From Oscillospiraceae bacterium (GTDB lineage Bacteria; Bacillota; Clostridia; Oscillospirales; Oscillospiraceae): a DNA stretch of 52,802 nt. The stretch spans positions 1 through 52,802 of the forward strand of contig WQUY01000009.1 in assembly GCA_009781855.1 (NCBI GenBank). The letters run 5' to 3'. Of this stretch, positions 44,552 through 52,774 are shown in pieces. Position numbers and translations under genes: made by a program. The notes below the pieces were generated by a model. It had not been told where the DNA came from. It was given only the letters and a program-made list of their open reading frames with translations, and made no database searches. Position 1 is the first letter of the stretch. Each line of letters opens with the position of its first letter.

Positions 44552-45133
44552 ATGACTGATTTCGAAAAAGCCGAAAAATTACGTGAAAAAACAGGCGTGA
44601 GTTATACGGATGCTAAGGACGCATTGGAAAACACGGATGGAAGCCTTTTGGAGGCGCTTGTTTATCTTGAAAAGCAAGGCAAAGTCGATACGCCACCCGG
44701 TGGAGGGTTCTACTCCGGGGCAAATCCAAACGAGAAGCAGGACGGTTCGGATGAAAAAAAGCGCGAGAGTTTTTCCGAACTGATGAAAAGATTCGGACGC
44801 TTCTGTATGAAAGTTCTGGATAAGGGCATGACCAATTGTCTGGAAGCAAGCAAAAATGGCGAACATTTGTTTTCTATTCCTGTATTGGCTTTTATACTGC
44901 TGCTCGTCATCTTTATTTGGGTCACGTTGCCGGTATTTATAATTACACTGTTTTGCGGCATTCGTTACCGCTTCAGCGGGCCTGACCTTGACCGTGATGA
45001 TGTAAACAATGTTATGGACAGTGCATGTAACATTGTTGATGATGTTAAAAAGTCTTTTACTGAGGAAATAAACAAGGATGACAAGAATACAGAAAAAGAA
45101 AACACTAAAGACGATGATGAAGTTTGCGATTAA
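44552..45133 (+). CDS. DUF4342-type protein with UBA-like domain
   Basis: Protein of 193 residues, function unknown. The N-terminal segment (4-42: FEKAEKLREKTGVSYTDAKD, ALENTDGSLLEALVYLEKQG) is a UBA/TS-N fold like that of elongation factor Ts. After a Gly/Lys-rich linker, a membrane segment lies at about 107-136 (FSIPVLAFILLLVIFIWVTL) with a short FCGIRYRFSGPD; the tail is very acidic. It precedes a two-component system by 63 bases, so it may be regulated by it, or sense and modulate it. Confidence 0.75.
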   Translation: MTDFEKAEKLREKTGVSYTDAKDALENTDGSLLEALVYLEKQGKVDTPPGGGFYSGANPNEKQDGSDEKKRESFSELMKRFGRFCMKVLDKGMTNCLEASKNGEHLFSIPVLAFILLLVIFIWVTLPVFIITLFCGIRYRFSGPDLDRDDVNNVMDSACNIVDDVKKSFTEEINKDDKNTEKENTKDDDEVCD

Positions 45134-45196
45134 AATGCCCGTCAACCTAAGTGCGCGCTGACTCATTTGGTTTTTACTTGAAACGGATGTGATATT

Positions 45197-45892
45197 TTGA
45201 GTGATTTAAAGATACTTTTGATAGAGGACGAAGAAAAGCTGGCAAGATTTGTTGAGCTAGAGCTTTGTCACGAAGGTTATATCGTTACAAAAGCATTTTC
45301 GGGCAGGACAGGATACGAACTTGCCGTCTCAGGCGAGTTTGACCTGATTCTGCTTGATATCATGCTACCGGAACTTAATGGTATGGAAGTGCTGCGAAGG
45401 TTGCGCCGAGTTTCAGCGGTGCCGGTTATTATGCTCACCGCCCGTGACGAAGTTATGGATAAAGTAGCCGGTCTTGATCTTGGTGCGGAAGATTATATTA
45501 CAAAACCTTTTGCCATCGAAGAACTGCTCGCACGGATAAGGTCTACCTTGCGCAAAAGCAACGCTAACGCTGCTGCGGAAGAGACAGACAAAGATACGCT
45601 TTGTGCCGGAGATGTAAGTCTGGATATTAAACGTCATTCCGTAACGCATAAATCAACGCCAATCGAGCTGACAAAACGCGAGTTTGATTTGTTACACTAT
45701 ATGCTAAAAAACAAAAATGTTGTGCTCTCTCGCGACGCTCTGCTTGAAAATGTTTGGGAATATGATTTTGACGGCGGCACAAATGCCGTTGATGTGTATA
45801 TACGTTTCTTGCGCACAAAAATTGATGAAGCCTTTGGCATCAAACTGATTCATACTGTGCGCGGAGTAGGATATGTGATTAAAGATGAGTAG
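45197..45892 (+). CDS. OmpR/PhoB-family response regulator
   Basis: 231 residues. The receiver domain has acid pocket IEDEE (Glu10, Asp11, Glu12), phospho-acceptor Asp54 in LLDIMLPELNG, Thr81 and Lys103 (TKPF). The C-terminal winged helix has LTKREFDLLHYMLKN and WEYDFDGGTNAVDVYIRFLR. The start is TTG. The stop overlaps the histidine kinase by 8 bases, so the two are a coupled two-component pair. Confidence 0.95.
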   Translation: MSDLKILLIEDEEKLARFVELELCHEGYIVTKAFSGRTGYELAVSGEFDLILLDIMLPELNGMEVLRRLRRVSAVPVIMLTARDEVMDKVAGLDLGAEDYITKPFAIEELLARIRSTLRKSNANAAAEETDKDTLCAGDVSLDIKRHSVTHKSTPIELTKREFDLLHYMLKNKNVVLSRDALLENVWEYDFDGGTNAVDVYIRFLRTKIDEAFGIKLIHTVRGVGYVIKDE

Positions 45893-47390
45893 ATATGAAA
45901 AAAGCACCGAGCCGGTGGGCAAAATTCGAAGCTCTATAACCAATAAGCTTCAGCTGAAGTTTCTATTTAGATTGTTTGGTATTTTCGTCGGACTTAATAT
46001 AATGATATGCATTATTGCAGCAATCGTGCTTGCATTTTATGCCGAAAATAAAGTCATAAATGCTTTGGAAATTGTTCAGGAACATGAGCCGCCCACAAAC
46101 GAAGTATGGATGCATTGGGCAGGTGTTAATATGCGCTCATTACCTCAACTGACTATTGAGGGCAACGTAGTTTGGCCTTTTACAAGATATATGCCTTTTG
46201 AGGCCAATTATACAGTCAGGGGCTTTCGAGCCGCACCCGGTGGATTTAGCAATACCGTGAGAAGCATAACCTATCTCGTTGGTATCAGCGTTGAAGACGG
46301 GGCGTATGAGGTTGAGTTGCATATTGGTGAATTCATATATTATTTCATTACTGCTTTTATCTCGTTACTCGGAATTCAATTTTTGATACTGCTGTCGCAA
46401 ACAGTTGGTGACAGGCATATCATCAAGAAATCGCTCGACCCAATCTCTGAATTTGCAAAAACCGCACAGAATTTTTCTGACTTGAACAAACAGCTTGACC
46501 ACGAAAAAATGATGGCGCTTGCAGGCAAGCTAGATGGCATTGATGCAGGTCGTCTGGATTCCCGAATCCAGGTGGATGACATGCATGAGGAGTTGCGGAA
46601 TGTCGCCGATGCTATTAACGGAATGCTTGACAGAATCAACGAATCCTATGCGGCGCAAGCAAGATTTGTTTCAGATGCTTCGCATGAGTTGCGCACGCCC
46701 ATTGCGGTAATCCAAGGTTATGCCAACCTGCTTGACCGCTGGGGCAAAGAGGATGAAAAAACCCTGACCGAGTCGATAGCAGCCATCAAAGATGAAGCTG
46801 AGAATATGAAAGAGCTGGTTGAGCAGTTATTGTTTTTGGCGCGTGGAGACAGCAATAGAATTAGCCTCTTTGAGGTAAGCATCGTTTTATCCGATATTAT
46901 TGAGGAAGTTGTCAATGAAATGCAAATGCTCGGCACAAAACAGAGTTTCAATATTTCAACTGATGGGGCAACCGTGCTGGCTGATAGAGTACTTATAAAG
47001 CAGGCATTGCGCATCCTTGTTGACAATGCCATCAAATACACCGATGCTGATGGTCAAATAACTATTGTTGCCGTACATGCTGGTGTTTCAGTCAGGTTAT
47101 CTGTTGAGGATAACGGCATAGGCATTAGCCCGGAAATTTTACCAAATGTATTTGATCGGTTTGTCAGAGCAGATGAGTCACGTGCCAGAGCCACTGGCGG
47201 TGCAGGTCTTGGATTGTCAATTGCACAGTGGATTGCTGCACGGCATAAAGGCCATATGGAAGTGTTGAGCCGTGAAGGGATTGGTACAAAAATTACCTTT
47301 GTCCTGCCCGCGTTGATTGAGGCAAATGAGATTGTAGTTGATGCCGTGGTTGACGAAAGCAACGAAGAAGTACCGCATAATCAGGAATAA
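45885..47390 (+). CDS. Sensor histidine kinase
   Basis: 501 residues. TM1 is about 28-52 and TM2 about 152-172, bounding an extracellular sensor of roughly 100 residues rich in aromatic residues. A HAMP-like linker (about 200-250) leads to the phospho-acceptor His267 in SDASHELRTPIAVIQGYANLL, then the ATP-binding N box (RILVDNAIKYT), G1 (VEDNGIGI), F box (FDRFVRAD) and G2 (GGAGLGLSIAQWIA). The signal is unknown. Confidence 0.93.
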   Translation: MSRYEKSTEPVGKIRSSITNKLQLKFLFRLFGIFVGLNIMICIIAAIVLAFYAENKVINALEIVQEHEPPTNEVWMHWAGVNMRSLPQLTIEGNVVWPFTRYMPFEANYTVRGFRAAPGGFSNTVRSITYLVGISVEDGAYEVELHIGEFIYYFITAFISLLGIQFLILLSQTVGDRHIIKKSLDPISEFAKTAQNFSDLNKQLDHEKMMALAGKLDGIDAGRLDSRIQVDDMHEELRNVADAINGMLDRINESYAAQARFVSDASHELRTPIAVIQGYANLLDRWGKEDEKTLTESIAAIKDEAENMKELVEQLLFLARGDSNRISLFEVSIVLSDIIEEVVNEMQMLGTKQSFNISTDGATVLADRVLIKQALRILVDNAIKYTDADGQITIVAVHAGVSVRLSVEDNGIGISPEILPNVFDRFVRADESRARATGGAGLGLSIAQWIAARHKGHMEVLSREGIGTKITFVLPALIEANEIVVDAVVDESNEEVPHNQE

Positions 47391-47450
47391 ATAATGATGT
47401 GCTGAGGCTTATTGGTTTTAGTGCAACGGGATTTTAGAGGGGACATACAT

Positions 47451-48935
47451 ATGAACAAAAAAGTAATCATTATTGGTGGAGGCATTGCCGGATTGAGTGC
47501 AGGAATTTACGCACAAAAATGTGGGTTTGATGTAACAATTTTAGAAAGTCATAGCCTTGCCGGTGGGAACTGTACATCATGGAAACGCAAAGGCTATCTC
47601 TTTGAAGGTGGTATGCATTGGTTGACCGGCTCTGATCTGAGCAGCCCTATTCACAAACTGTGGAGATATACGGGTGCACTTGATGACAATGTCAAAATGC
47701 GTTGCGATGAGCCTTTTTATGAGTATGACCATCACGGAATACGAATAAAACTATTCCGTGATGTGCTCCAAACCGAGCAGCACTGGCTTGAGATTGCACC
47801 ACAAGACGAAAAGGAGATTCGTCGCTTATGCGGCTATATGCGCAAACTCAAAGGGCTTTCCATGCCTGTTACTGACCTGCGTGGTGTGAAAGTCACAAAG
47901 AAAAATCATCCTCCATTGTCACTTTTGTTTAAAGGCATATCGGCGTTTAGTATTATGCGAAAAACCTCAAAAATCTCGCGCAATGAATATGTACAGCGAT
48001 TTTCACATGAAGGGCTACGCAAAATGATTTGCTCACTTACTGCCGAAGAGTCTGGTATTATGCCGCTTGTATTTACCATGGGCATACTCGCAAGTGGTGA
48101 CGGTGGCTTCCCTGAAGGTGGTTCACTTCCATTTGCAAAACGCATGGCGGATACATTCACATCTCTCGGTGGAGAAATACGCTACAACACACGTGCTGAT
48201 CAAGTGGTTGTCGAAAATGGCAGAGCTGTGGGCATTATCTCAGGAGATGTATGCTTAGATGCTGATGCTGTGATTATAACAGCAGACACCATGCAAATAG
48301 ATCATTTGTTTGTCACACCGCCCAAAGCGCCATGGCTTGATAAAATGCGTGAGGTGACGTTACCAACGATGAATGTGTTGCTCTCGTTGGGTATCAATGC
48401 AGATTTGAGTGCGTACCCACACCGCTATGTCTGGGCGTTAAAAGAGCCTATTAAGCTAGACACACAAACCTATGAGGAGATGGGTATAAACAATTATGCG
48501 GGCGATTCGGTGTATTCTCCCGAAGGGAAAACCGCGCTTACCACCATGTTGTCCGGTGATACTTATGATTTTTGGAAACGTGCTAAAGAAAATGGCACTT
48601 ATGTTGAAGAAAAACAAAAAGTCGCAGATGCTGTTATTGCTGCACTCACGGCACAGTTTCCCGAAATTGATGGAAAAGTCGAAGTTGTCGATGTTGCCAC
48701 GCCGCTTACTTATGAGCGGTACTGTGCCAACTGGAAAGGTTCGTGGATGACCGAAATGAAGGCTGGCATGAGTATGAAATCATACCCCGCCATTATAGAT
48801 GACCTCGGCAGCGTGTATTTTGCCGGGCATCGTATGATGCCGCCGGGCGGCTTGCCTGTTGCACTACAAAGCGGACGGAGGGCAGTACAGTATCTCTGCC
48901 GTGATACCCATACGGTTTTTGTGAGTGAGAAATGA
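47451..48935 (+). CDS. CrtI/RetSat-like FAD-dependent oxidoreductase
   Basis: Amine-oxidase/phytoene-desaturase superfamily, 494 residues. The N-terminal dinucleotide loop VIIIGGGIAGLSAGIYAQKCG and the ES/AGG...FEGGMHWLTG pattern match carotenoid desaturase, isomerase and retinol-saturase types, with the C-terminal FAD-binding DLGSVYFAGHRMMPPGGLP. No carotenoid genes (crtB, crtE) are near, so the substrate is open, perhaps another isoprenoid or lipid. AGAGGGGA precedes ATG 47451. It follows the histidine kinase by 60 bases. Confidence 0.8.
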   Translation: MNKKVIIIGGGIAGLSAGIYAQKCGFDVTILESHSLAGGNCTSWKRKGYLFEGGMHWLTGSDLSSPIHKLWRYTGALDDNVKMRCDEPFYEYDHHGIRIKLFRDVLQTEQHWLEIAPQDEKEIRRLCGYMRKLKGLSMPVTDLRGVKVTKKNHPPLSLLFKGISAFSIMRKTSKISRNEYVQRFSHEGLRKMICSLTAEESGIMPLVFTMGILASGDGGFPEGGSLPFAKRMADTFTSLGGEIRYNTRADQVVVENGRAVGIISGDVCLDADAVIITADTMQIDHLFVTPPKAPWLDKMREVTLPTMNVLLSLGINADLSAYPHRYVWALKEPIKLDTQTYEEMGINNYAGDSVYSPEGKTALTTMLSGDTYDFWKRAKENGTYVEEKQKVADAVIAALTAQFPEIDGKVEVVDVATPLTYERYCANWKGSWMTEMKAGMSMKSYPAIIDDLGSVYFAGHRMMPPGGLPVALQSGRRAVQYLCRDTHTVFVSEK

Positions 48936-48970
48936 TTTGACTCGTACAGTATTTCAGCGATAACTGGTAA

Positions 48971-49010
48971 AAGCTGACGGGAGTCGATAGTATCTGATTT
49001 CCGTCAGCTT
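48971..49010. repeat. 3'-end palindrome, copy 4
   Basis: AAGCTGACGG/CCGTCAGCTT is a perfect 10-bp stem, with a 20-base interior that still reads GAGTCGAT on the left. It begins 36 bases after the FAD-enzyme stop. The TTCGA loop is lost. Confidence 0.65.
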
Positions 49011-49035
49011 GTTCGATTTATAAAAGGTATTAACC

Positions 49036-49135
49036 CCAGGGCAGAGCCCTGGATTCCGCACTTCGTGCGTGTTGCGCGGCAGAGGCCGCACGGTTTTGAA
49101 CCTTGTGAAATCTGCGCTCGTTCGGTCATGACCGA
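49036..49135. repeat. GC-rich cluster of hairpins
   Basis: Four or more hairpins in 100 bases: CCAGGGC/GCCCTGG (49036-49052), GCAC/GTGC (49058-49068), GCGGC/GCCGC (49076-49089) and the perfect TCGGTCATGACCGA (49122-49135), whose CTCGGTCACGA echo follows at 49142. The patch is GC-rich in AT-rich surroundings, so it is likely an inserted repeat. 48936-49292 has no gene: it holds copy 4, this cluster and the promoter-operator at 49190. Confidence 0.55.
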
Positions 49136-49189
49136 GCCAACCTCGGTCACGACGCTCTCTTCGCTTGATTATAATAGAAAGATTTTTTC

Positions 49190-49230
49190 TAGAATTTCCA
49201 GTGGAAATTCTATTGTACTTTTGGTATAAT
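49190..49230 (+). promoter_or_regulatory. Palindromic operator with promoter
   Basis: TAGAATTTCCA (49190-49200) and TGGAAATTCTA (49202-49212) are perfect 11-base arms around one G. The right arm contains TGGAAA (49202-49207), the likely -35, 17 bases before a perfect TATAAT (49225-49230). A regulator bound to the palindrome would block RNA polymerase. The next gene starts at 49293. Confidence 0.6.
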
Positions 49231-49292
49231 ATTATATGTGGTAAAGGGTGTTGGTCAAAAAAGATTGGCAAACGCTGAACAGGAGGTGCGTT

Positions 49293-49700
49293 ATGAAAAT
49301 CGAATTAACGGAACTGGAATTCAGACGGCTTCTGGACATGGCATATATTGGAAATTGGGTACTTAACTCGACCAGGGGGTCGGATCGTTTCACTGATTAT
49401 GATAACGTTGAAAGCAAACTATTTTCATATTGTCCATCAAATGAAATGCCTACGCTGACAGAATATAATGATGGTGCTGCAAAACCATCTGCGGCATTCG
49501 AAAATGGAGGGATTCACGAAGCCATCGCCGATTACGAAGATTCGATTTTCTTCGAAATTCTGGCGGAGGAGCTTGCGCGCCGCGATATGGATTTTGAACC
49601 AATCGGTCCGGAAAACTTTAATGAGCTTACAGACCGAATTGATGAATATATAGAAGAGTTTGAACAAAACGGTATAGACAATATCTCTCTTGATAAGTAA
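49293..49700 (+). CDS. Acidic protein of unknown function
   Basis: Not recognised. 135 residues, soluble and acidic, no signal or membrane segment. An N-terminal ELTELEFRRLLDMAYIGNWV and the conserved-looking GNWVLNSTRG are followed by short acidic helices (HEAIADYEDSIFFEILAEEL, ELTDRIDEYIEEFEQ). The perfect AGGAGGTG at 49281-49288 and the palindromic promoter upstream show it is a real, probably regulated and well-translated gene. The frame is open further upstream, from 49248. It could bind a nucleic acid-interacting partner as a mimic, but that is speculation. Confidence 0.75.
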   Translation: MKIELTELEFRRLLDMAYIGNWVLNSTRGSDRFTDYDNVESKLFSYCPSNEMPTLTEYNDGAAKPSAAFENGGIHEAIADYEDSIFFEILAEELARRDMDFEPIGPENFNELTDRIDEYIEEFEQNGIDNISLDK

Positions 49701-49719
49701 ATAATTAAAACTATCAAAG

Positions 49720-49748
49720 AGCTGCCGGGAATTCAATTTCCGGCAGCT
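49720..49748. repeat. 3'-end palindrome, copy 5
   Basis: AGCTGCCGG/CCGGCAGCT is a perfect 9-bp stem, extended by G-U and A-T pairs to about 12 bp around a TTCAA-type loop. It starts 19 bases after a stop and ends 7 bases before the next possible start, so it also sits in the leader of the UPF0340 gene. Confidence 0.7.
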
Positions 49749-49776
49749 AAGAAATATGAAAGTAATGGTCATTAAG

Positions 49777-50328
49777 ATGTTTGATTTAAACGAGATTAAA
49801 GGCGCTGCACAAGAGGCCGCGCTAGAACTCATATTGAAAGCCAAACTAAAGTTTGAGCATATTGTTATTGTCGGATGTTCTTCAAGTGAGATTGTGGGTC
49901 AGCGTGTGGGTACACATTCCAGTCCGGAAATAGGGGTTGCTGTGTTTGAGACCTTGAATGAGGTTTTTTCAAAAGAAGGCATCTATCTTGCGGCACAATG
50001 TTGTGAGCATTTGAATCGTGCAGTTATTATTGAGCGTGTTGCTTCCACCAATTTCAACATCGTCAATGCAGTTCCTGTTCCGAACGCAGGTGGAGCATTT
50101 GCCGCAGCAGCTTATTCCGGTTTTAGTCAACCTGTGGCTCTCGAGTCAGTTGAAGCGGATGCTGGGCTTGACATAGGCGGCACGCTCATTGGAATGCATC
50201 TTAAACGTGTTGCCATTCCGTTGCGTTTAGAGACCGCAAGTATTGGCAAAGCTTTGCTTATGGCTGCAAGGACACGTCCTCCGTTGGTTGGAGGCAAGCG
50301 TGCTCATTATGATGAAGGGCTGTTTTAA
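49777..50328 (+). CDS. UPF0340 protein (YwlG/TIGR01440 family)
   Basis: 183 residues of the UPF0340 family, function unknown. Conserved parts are VIVGCSSSEIVGQRVGTHSS, AAQCCEHLNRAVIIER, NAVPVPNAGGAFAAAAYSGF, EADAGLDIGGTLIGMHL and TRPPLVGGKRAHYDEG. ATG 49777 gives the usual N-terminus (MFDLNEIKGAAQEA), but no good ribosome site is seen; 49756 and 49765 are in-frame alternatives. Confidence 0.85.
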   Translation: MFDLNEIKGAAQEAALELILKAKLKFEHIVIVGCSSSEIVGQRVGTHSSPEIGVAVFETLNEVFSKEGIYLAAQCCEHLNRAVIIERVASTNFNIVNAVPVPNAGGAFAAAAYSGFSQPVALESVEADAGLDIGGTLIGMHLKRVAIPLRLETASIGKALLMAARTRPPLVGGKRAHYDEGLF

Positions 50329-50459
50329 AGGCAACGGCTAAAACTCGGAAGAAGTGCTTGAAGGGCATCACTATCATTTCTCCGCAGAATGTTTGTTAGC
50401 GATTTATATGTTTTGTTTTCTATTACCGCACGGCAAGCCCTAGAACATTTGATTTCCCC

Positions 50460-50488
50460 TTGCTTTTTTATTTGACTTCGGGCATAAT
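50460..50488 (+). promoter_or_regulatory. Candidate promoter of the DUF4143 ATPase gene
   Basis: TTGCTT (50460-50465) and CATAAT (50483-50488) are 17 bases apart, about 38 bases before the start codon. A TTGACTTCGGG within it matches the TTGACTTCAGG of the toxin-antitoxin promoter. Confidence 0.3.
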
Positions 50489-50526
50489 AAGGTTGCAGTT
50501 GACTTTACTCGAATCGAGGCGCTTGT

Positions 50527-51753
50527 ATGGATTACATCAAAAGAGATATTGACCCGTTGGTTTTAGAAGTTTCAAAAAGTTATTCAGCGGTCATCATAAC
50601 CGGTCCGCGTCAAGTCGGCAAGACAACCACTCTCAGAAGATTGTTAGGCGAGGGACGGCGGTTTGTTTCTCTTGACAACAGAGAAAACCGGCAGCTTGCG
50701 CAAACCGATCCGGAGTTGTTTTTGGAACTCAATTCAGCACCGGTAATTATCGACGAGGTACAATACGCACCCGAATTGTTTCCCTATATAAAAATAGAGA
50801 TTGACAATGGCGCAGCACCGGGAAGTTATCTGATGACTGGCTCACAAATGTATCAGTTGATGAAGTTAGCAGGTGAATCCCTTGCCGGGCGCGCCGCCAT
50901 TCTTCGTATGTCCGGGCTTTCACAACATGAAATCTATGGTAGCGGTGCGTGTCTTCCATTCGCTTTGAACTTGGATTCATTGCAAAAACGAACGACACTC
51001 GGCAAGTCCACAGATATTTTCGGACAATTTGAACGCATTTGGAATGGTTCACTGCCTGCGCACATTAGCGAAAAGCACTTAAACCGCGATGTGTTTTACA
51101 GCAGTTATATTGATTCATATATTGACCGTGATATCAAGGATATGGTCGATTTGAAAGATGAGTATTTGTTCCGTGATTTTGTGCGTGCCGCCGCTTGTCG
51201 TGCCGGAGAAATGCTCAACATTCACGCTATCGCAACAGACGTGGGTGTTTCGGATGAAACGGCCAAAACGTGGCTTTCTCATATGGAAAAGTCAGGAGTT
51301 ATCTTTTATTTGCGTCCGTTTTCCAATAATCTGCTGAATCGCACCATTAAGAAAACGCCTAAAATGTATTTTTTTGACACGGGCTTGGTGGCGCATCTGA
51401 CGAAATATTCATCCCCGGAAATATTGATGAACGGCGCAATCAACGGCGCAATTTTAGAAAACTATGTCGTATCTGAAATAATTAAGACCTACACAAACAA
51501 CGGACTGGAATATTACGCACACTATTATCGTGATATTGACAGTAAAGAAATAGATGTAATCTTGGAAAGTGACGGCGAATTGCACCCCATTGAAATCAAA
51601 AAAACCGCATCCCCGTCAACCGAATTAACAACTGCTTTTAAAGTGTTGGACAAGGCGAGCGTACCACGAGGAATCGGAGCCGTGATATGCACGAGGAAAG
51701 AATTGTCGGCTCTCGACAAAGGCACTATGATTGTTCCCGTTTGGGCGATATAA
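50527..51753 (+). CDS. AAA ATPase with DUF4143 domain
   Basis: 408 residues of the AAA_14/DUF4143 type. The Walker A is TGPRQVGKTT (25-34), the Walker B PVIIDEVQYAP, then a sensor-like SYLMTGSQM. The middle helical part has NIHAIATDVGVSDETAKTWL, a helix-turn-helix-like segment. The C-terminal DUF4143 has the restriction-like nuclease fold pattern KEIDVILESDGELHPIEIKKT (D, E and K). Family members are common, patchily distributed and of unclear role, often in accessory DNA. It sits 240 bases before a toxin-antitoxin pair. Confidence 0.88.
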   Translation: MDYIKRDIDPLVLEVSKSYSAVIITGPRQVGKTTTLRRLLGEGRRFVSLDNRENRQLAQTDPELFLELNSAPVIIDEVQYAPELFPYIKIEIDNGAAPGSYLMTGSQMYQLMKLAGESLAGRAAILRMSGLSQHEIYGSGACLPFALNLDSLQKRTTLGKSTDIFGQFERIWNGSLPAHISEKHLNRDVFYSSYIDSYIDRDIKDMVDLKDEYLFRDFVRAAACRAGEMLNIHAIATDVGVSDETAKTWLSHMEKSGVIFYLRPFSNNLLNRTIKKTPKMYFFDTGLVAHLTKYSSPEILMNGAINGAILENYVVSEIIKTYTNNGLEYYAHYYRDIDSKEIDVILESDGELHPIEIKKTASPSTELTTAFKVLDKASVPRGIGAVICTRKELSALDKGTMIVPVWAI

Positions 51754-51912
51754 GAGACTAACCCCTATAATTACAGCAAATTTGATGTAATATCTTGCTG
51801 ATAACCTCCAATAGATAAAATCACGGCTTCCAAGTGTTTAATCACCGCACGGCTCTAAACGGCAAAACACCGTAATCGCACACCTGCCGAGGCCTTTTCA
51901 ATCATCTCCTAC

Positions 51913-51941
51913 TTGACTTCAGGATAACCTCTCGCTATAAT
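51913..51941 (+). promoter_or_regulatory. Promoter of the RelB/RelE pair
   Basis: TTGACT (51913-51918) and a perfect TATAAT (51936-51941) are 17 bases apart, 54 bases before the antitoxin start. Confidence 0.8.
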
Positions 51942-51964
51942 GGTAATACTAGAGTATTACCATT
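51939..51964. promoter_or_regulatory. Autoregulatory operator of the TA pair
   Basis: AATGGTAATACT and AGTATTACCATT are perfect 12-base arms separated by AG. The left arm begins inside the -10 box, so binding of the antitoxin or the complex would block transcription. It also contains the direct-repeat half-site GGTAATACT. Confidence 0.75.
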
Positions 51965-51994
51965 ATGTTGTCGCTATGACAGGAGGCTGAGAAA

Positions 51995-52234
51995 ATGGCA
52001 GTAATCACATTGAAAATGCCTGATGCTGAAAAGATGTTTTTACAAGCTGTGGCGAAGCTTGAAGGTGTATCGTTATCCGAGTTGATTCGGACGCAAACAC
52101 TCAACGCTTTAGAGGATAAATACGATGCGCATATTGCCGATGAAGCGCTCGAAGAATATGAACAATACTTGGCAACAAGCTCACCAAGATTATCTTGGGG
52201 TTCTTTGATGACGGATGTGGGATTAAATGACTGA
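51995..52234 (+). CDS. relB: RelB-like ribbon-helix-helix antitoxin
   Basis: 79 residues. The N-terminal ribbon-helix-helix (AVITLKMPDAEKMFLQAVA, KLEGVSLSELIRTQTLNALE) should bind the palindrome, and the acidic C-terminus (EEYEQYLATSSPRLSWGSLM) should neutralise the toxin. AGGAGGCT precedes the ATG. It overlaps the toxin by 8 bases, the usual order. Confidence 0.88.
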   Translation: MAVITLKMPDAEKMFLQAVAKLEGVSLSELIRTQTLNALEDKYDAHIADEALEEYEQYLATSSPRLSWGSLMTDVGLND

Positions 52235-52505
52235 TAGAAAACAATATACACTTGAGCCAACACCACTATTTGCAAAACAATTCAGAAAGTTAGATAAATT
52301 TGTACAACGACAAGTGAAGAGATATATGGAAGAACTGGTCGAAGATGGAGCGAACCCAAAAGCCAAAGGAAAAAATTTAACTGCTAATCGAGCAGGGCAA
52401 TGGCGGTATCGCGTTGGAGACTATCGAATTCTTGCCAATATTGATGAGGAGAAGCTCATAGTGTTGAGCCTTGAAGTTGGGCACAGAAAAAGCATATACT
52501 ATTAG
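52227..52505 (+). CDS. relE: RelE/ParE-family toxin
   Basis: 92 residues of the RelE/ParE fold, probably a ribosome-dependent mRNA interferase. Seen are the basic helix FAKQFRKLDKFVQRQVKRYM, the substrate-binding GQWRYRVGDYRILANIDE (Arg, Tyr and Arg) and the C-terminal GHRKSIYY. This combination is RelE-like more than ParE-like. It starts inside the antitoxin gene, and a terminator follows 33 bases after its stop. Confidence 0.88.
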   Translation: MTDRKQYTLEPTPLFAKQFRKLDKFVQRQVKRYMEELVEDGANPKAKGKNLTANRAGQWRYRVGDYRILANIDEEKLIVLSLEVGHRKSIYY

Positions 52506-52537
52506 CATCAGCGCTACTCATTAGCGCACACGCGAAC

Positions 52538-52567
52538 GAAAAGACAGCCTTATGTGGTTGTCTTTTT
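52538..52567 (+). terminator. Terminator after relE
   Basis: AAAAGACAGCC pairs with GGTTGTCTTTTT (one G-U) around TTATGT, with a T5 run. Confidence 0.75.
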
Positions 52568-52636
52568 GTTTAGCTCTACAATTTTATGAAAAGGAGAGCT
52601 ATTGACAAAGCTCATAGAAGCGGTAAGAGGGTAAGC

Positions 52637-52662
52637 AAACAAAGGGGTTTCTTTGTTTTTTT
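52637..52662 (+). terminator. Second terminator-like hairpin
   Basis: AAACAAAG/CTTTGTTT stem, GGGTTT loop, then a T-run in the same direction. 52506-52774 has no convincing gene and holds only hairpins. Confidence 0.55.
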
Positions 52663-52670
52663 GAGAATAA

Positions 52671-52715
52671 TGCCGATAAAAACCAATTTATCCGCTATTA
52701 AGGTTTTTGTCGGCA
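52671..52715. repeat. Inverted repeat
   Basis: TGCCGATAAAAACC and GGTTTTTGTCGGCA are 14-base arms with one G-T mismatch, around 17 bases. Confidence 0.5.
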
Positions 52716-52734
52716 ACAAAACACACGAAAAGAG

Positions 52735-52766
52735 CCGAAAACCCTTGCAATTGCAAGGGTTTTCGG
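52735..52766. terminator. Perfect palindrome downstream of tRNA-Ser
   Basis: CCGAAAACCCTTGCAA and its exact complement make a 32-base perfect palindrome, beginning 8 bases after the tRNA 3' end on the minus strand. A CTCTTTTC tract follows on that strand, consistent with a tRNA terminator, though its perfect symmetry would also suit a protein-binding site. Confidence 0.5.
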
Positions 52767-52774
52767 ACAGATTG

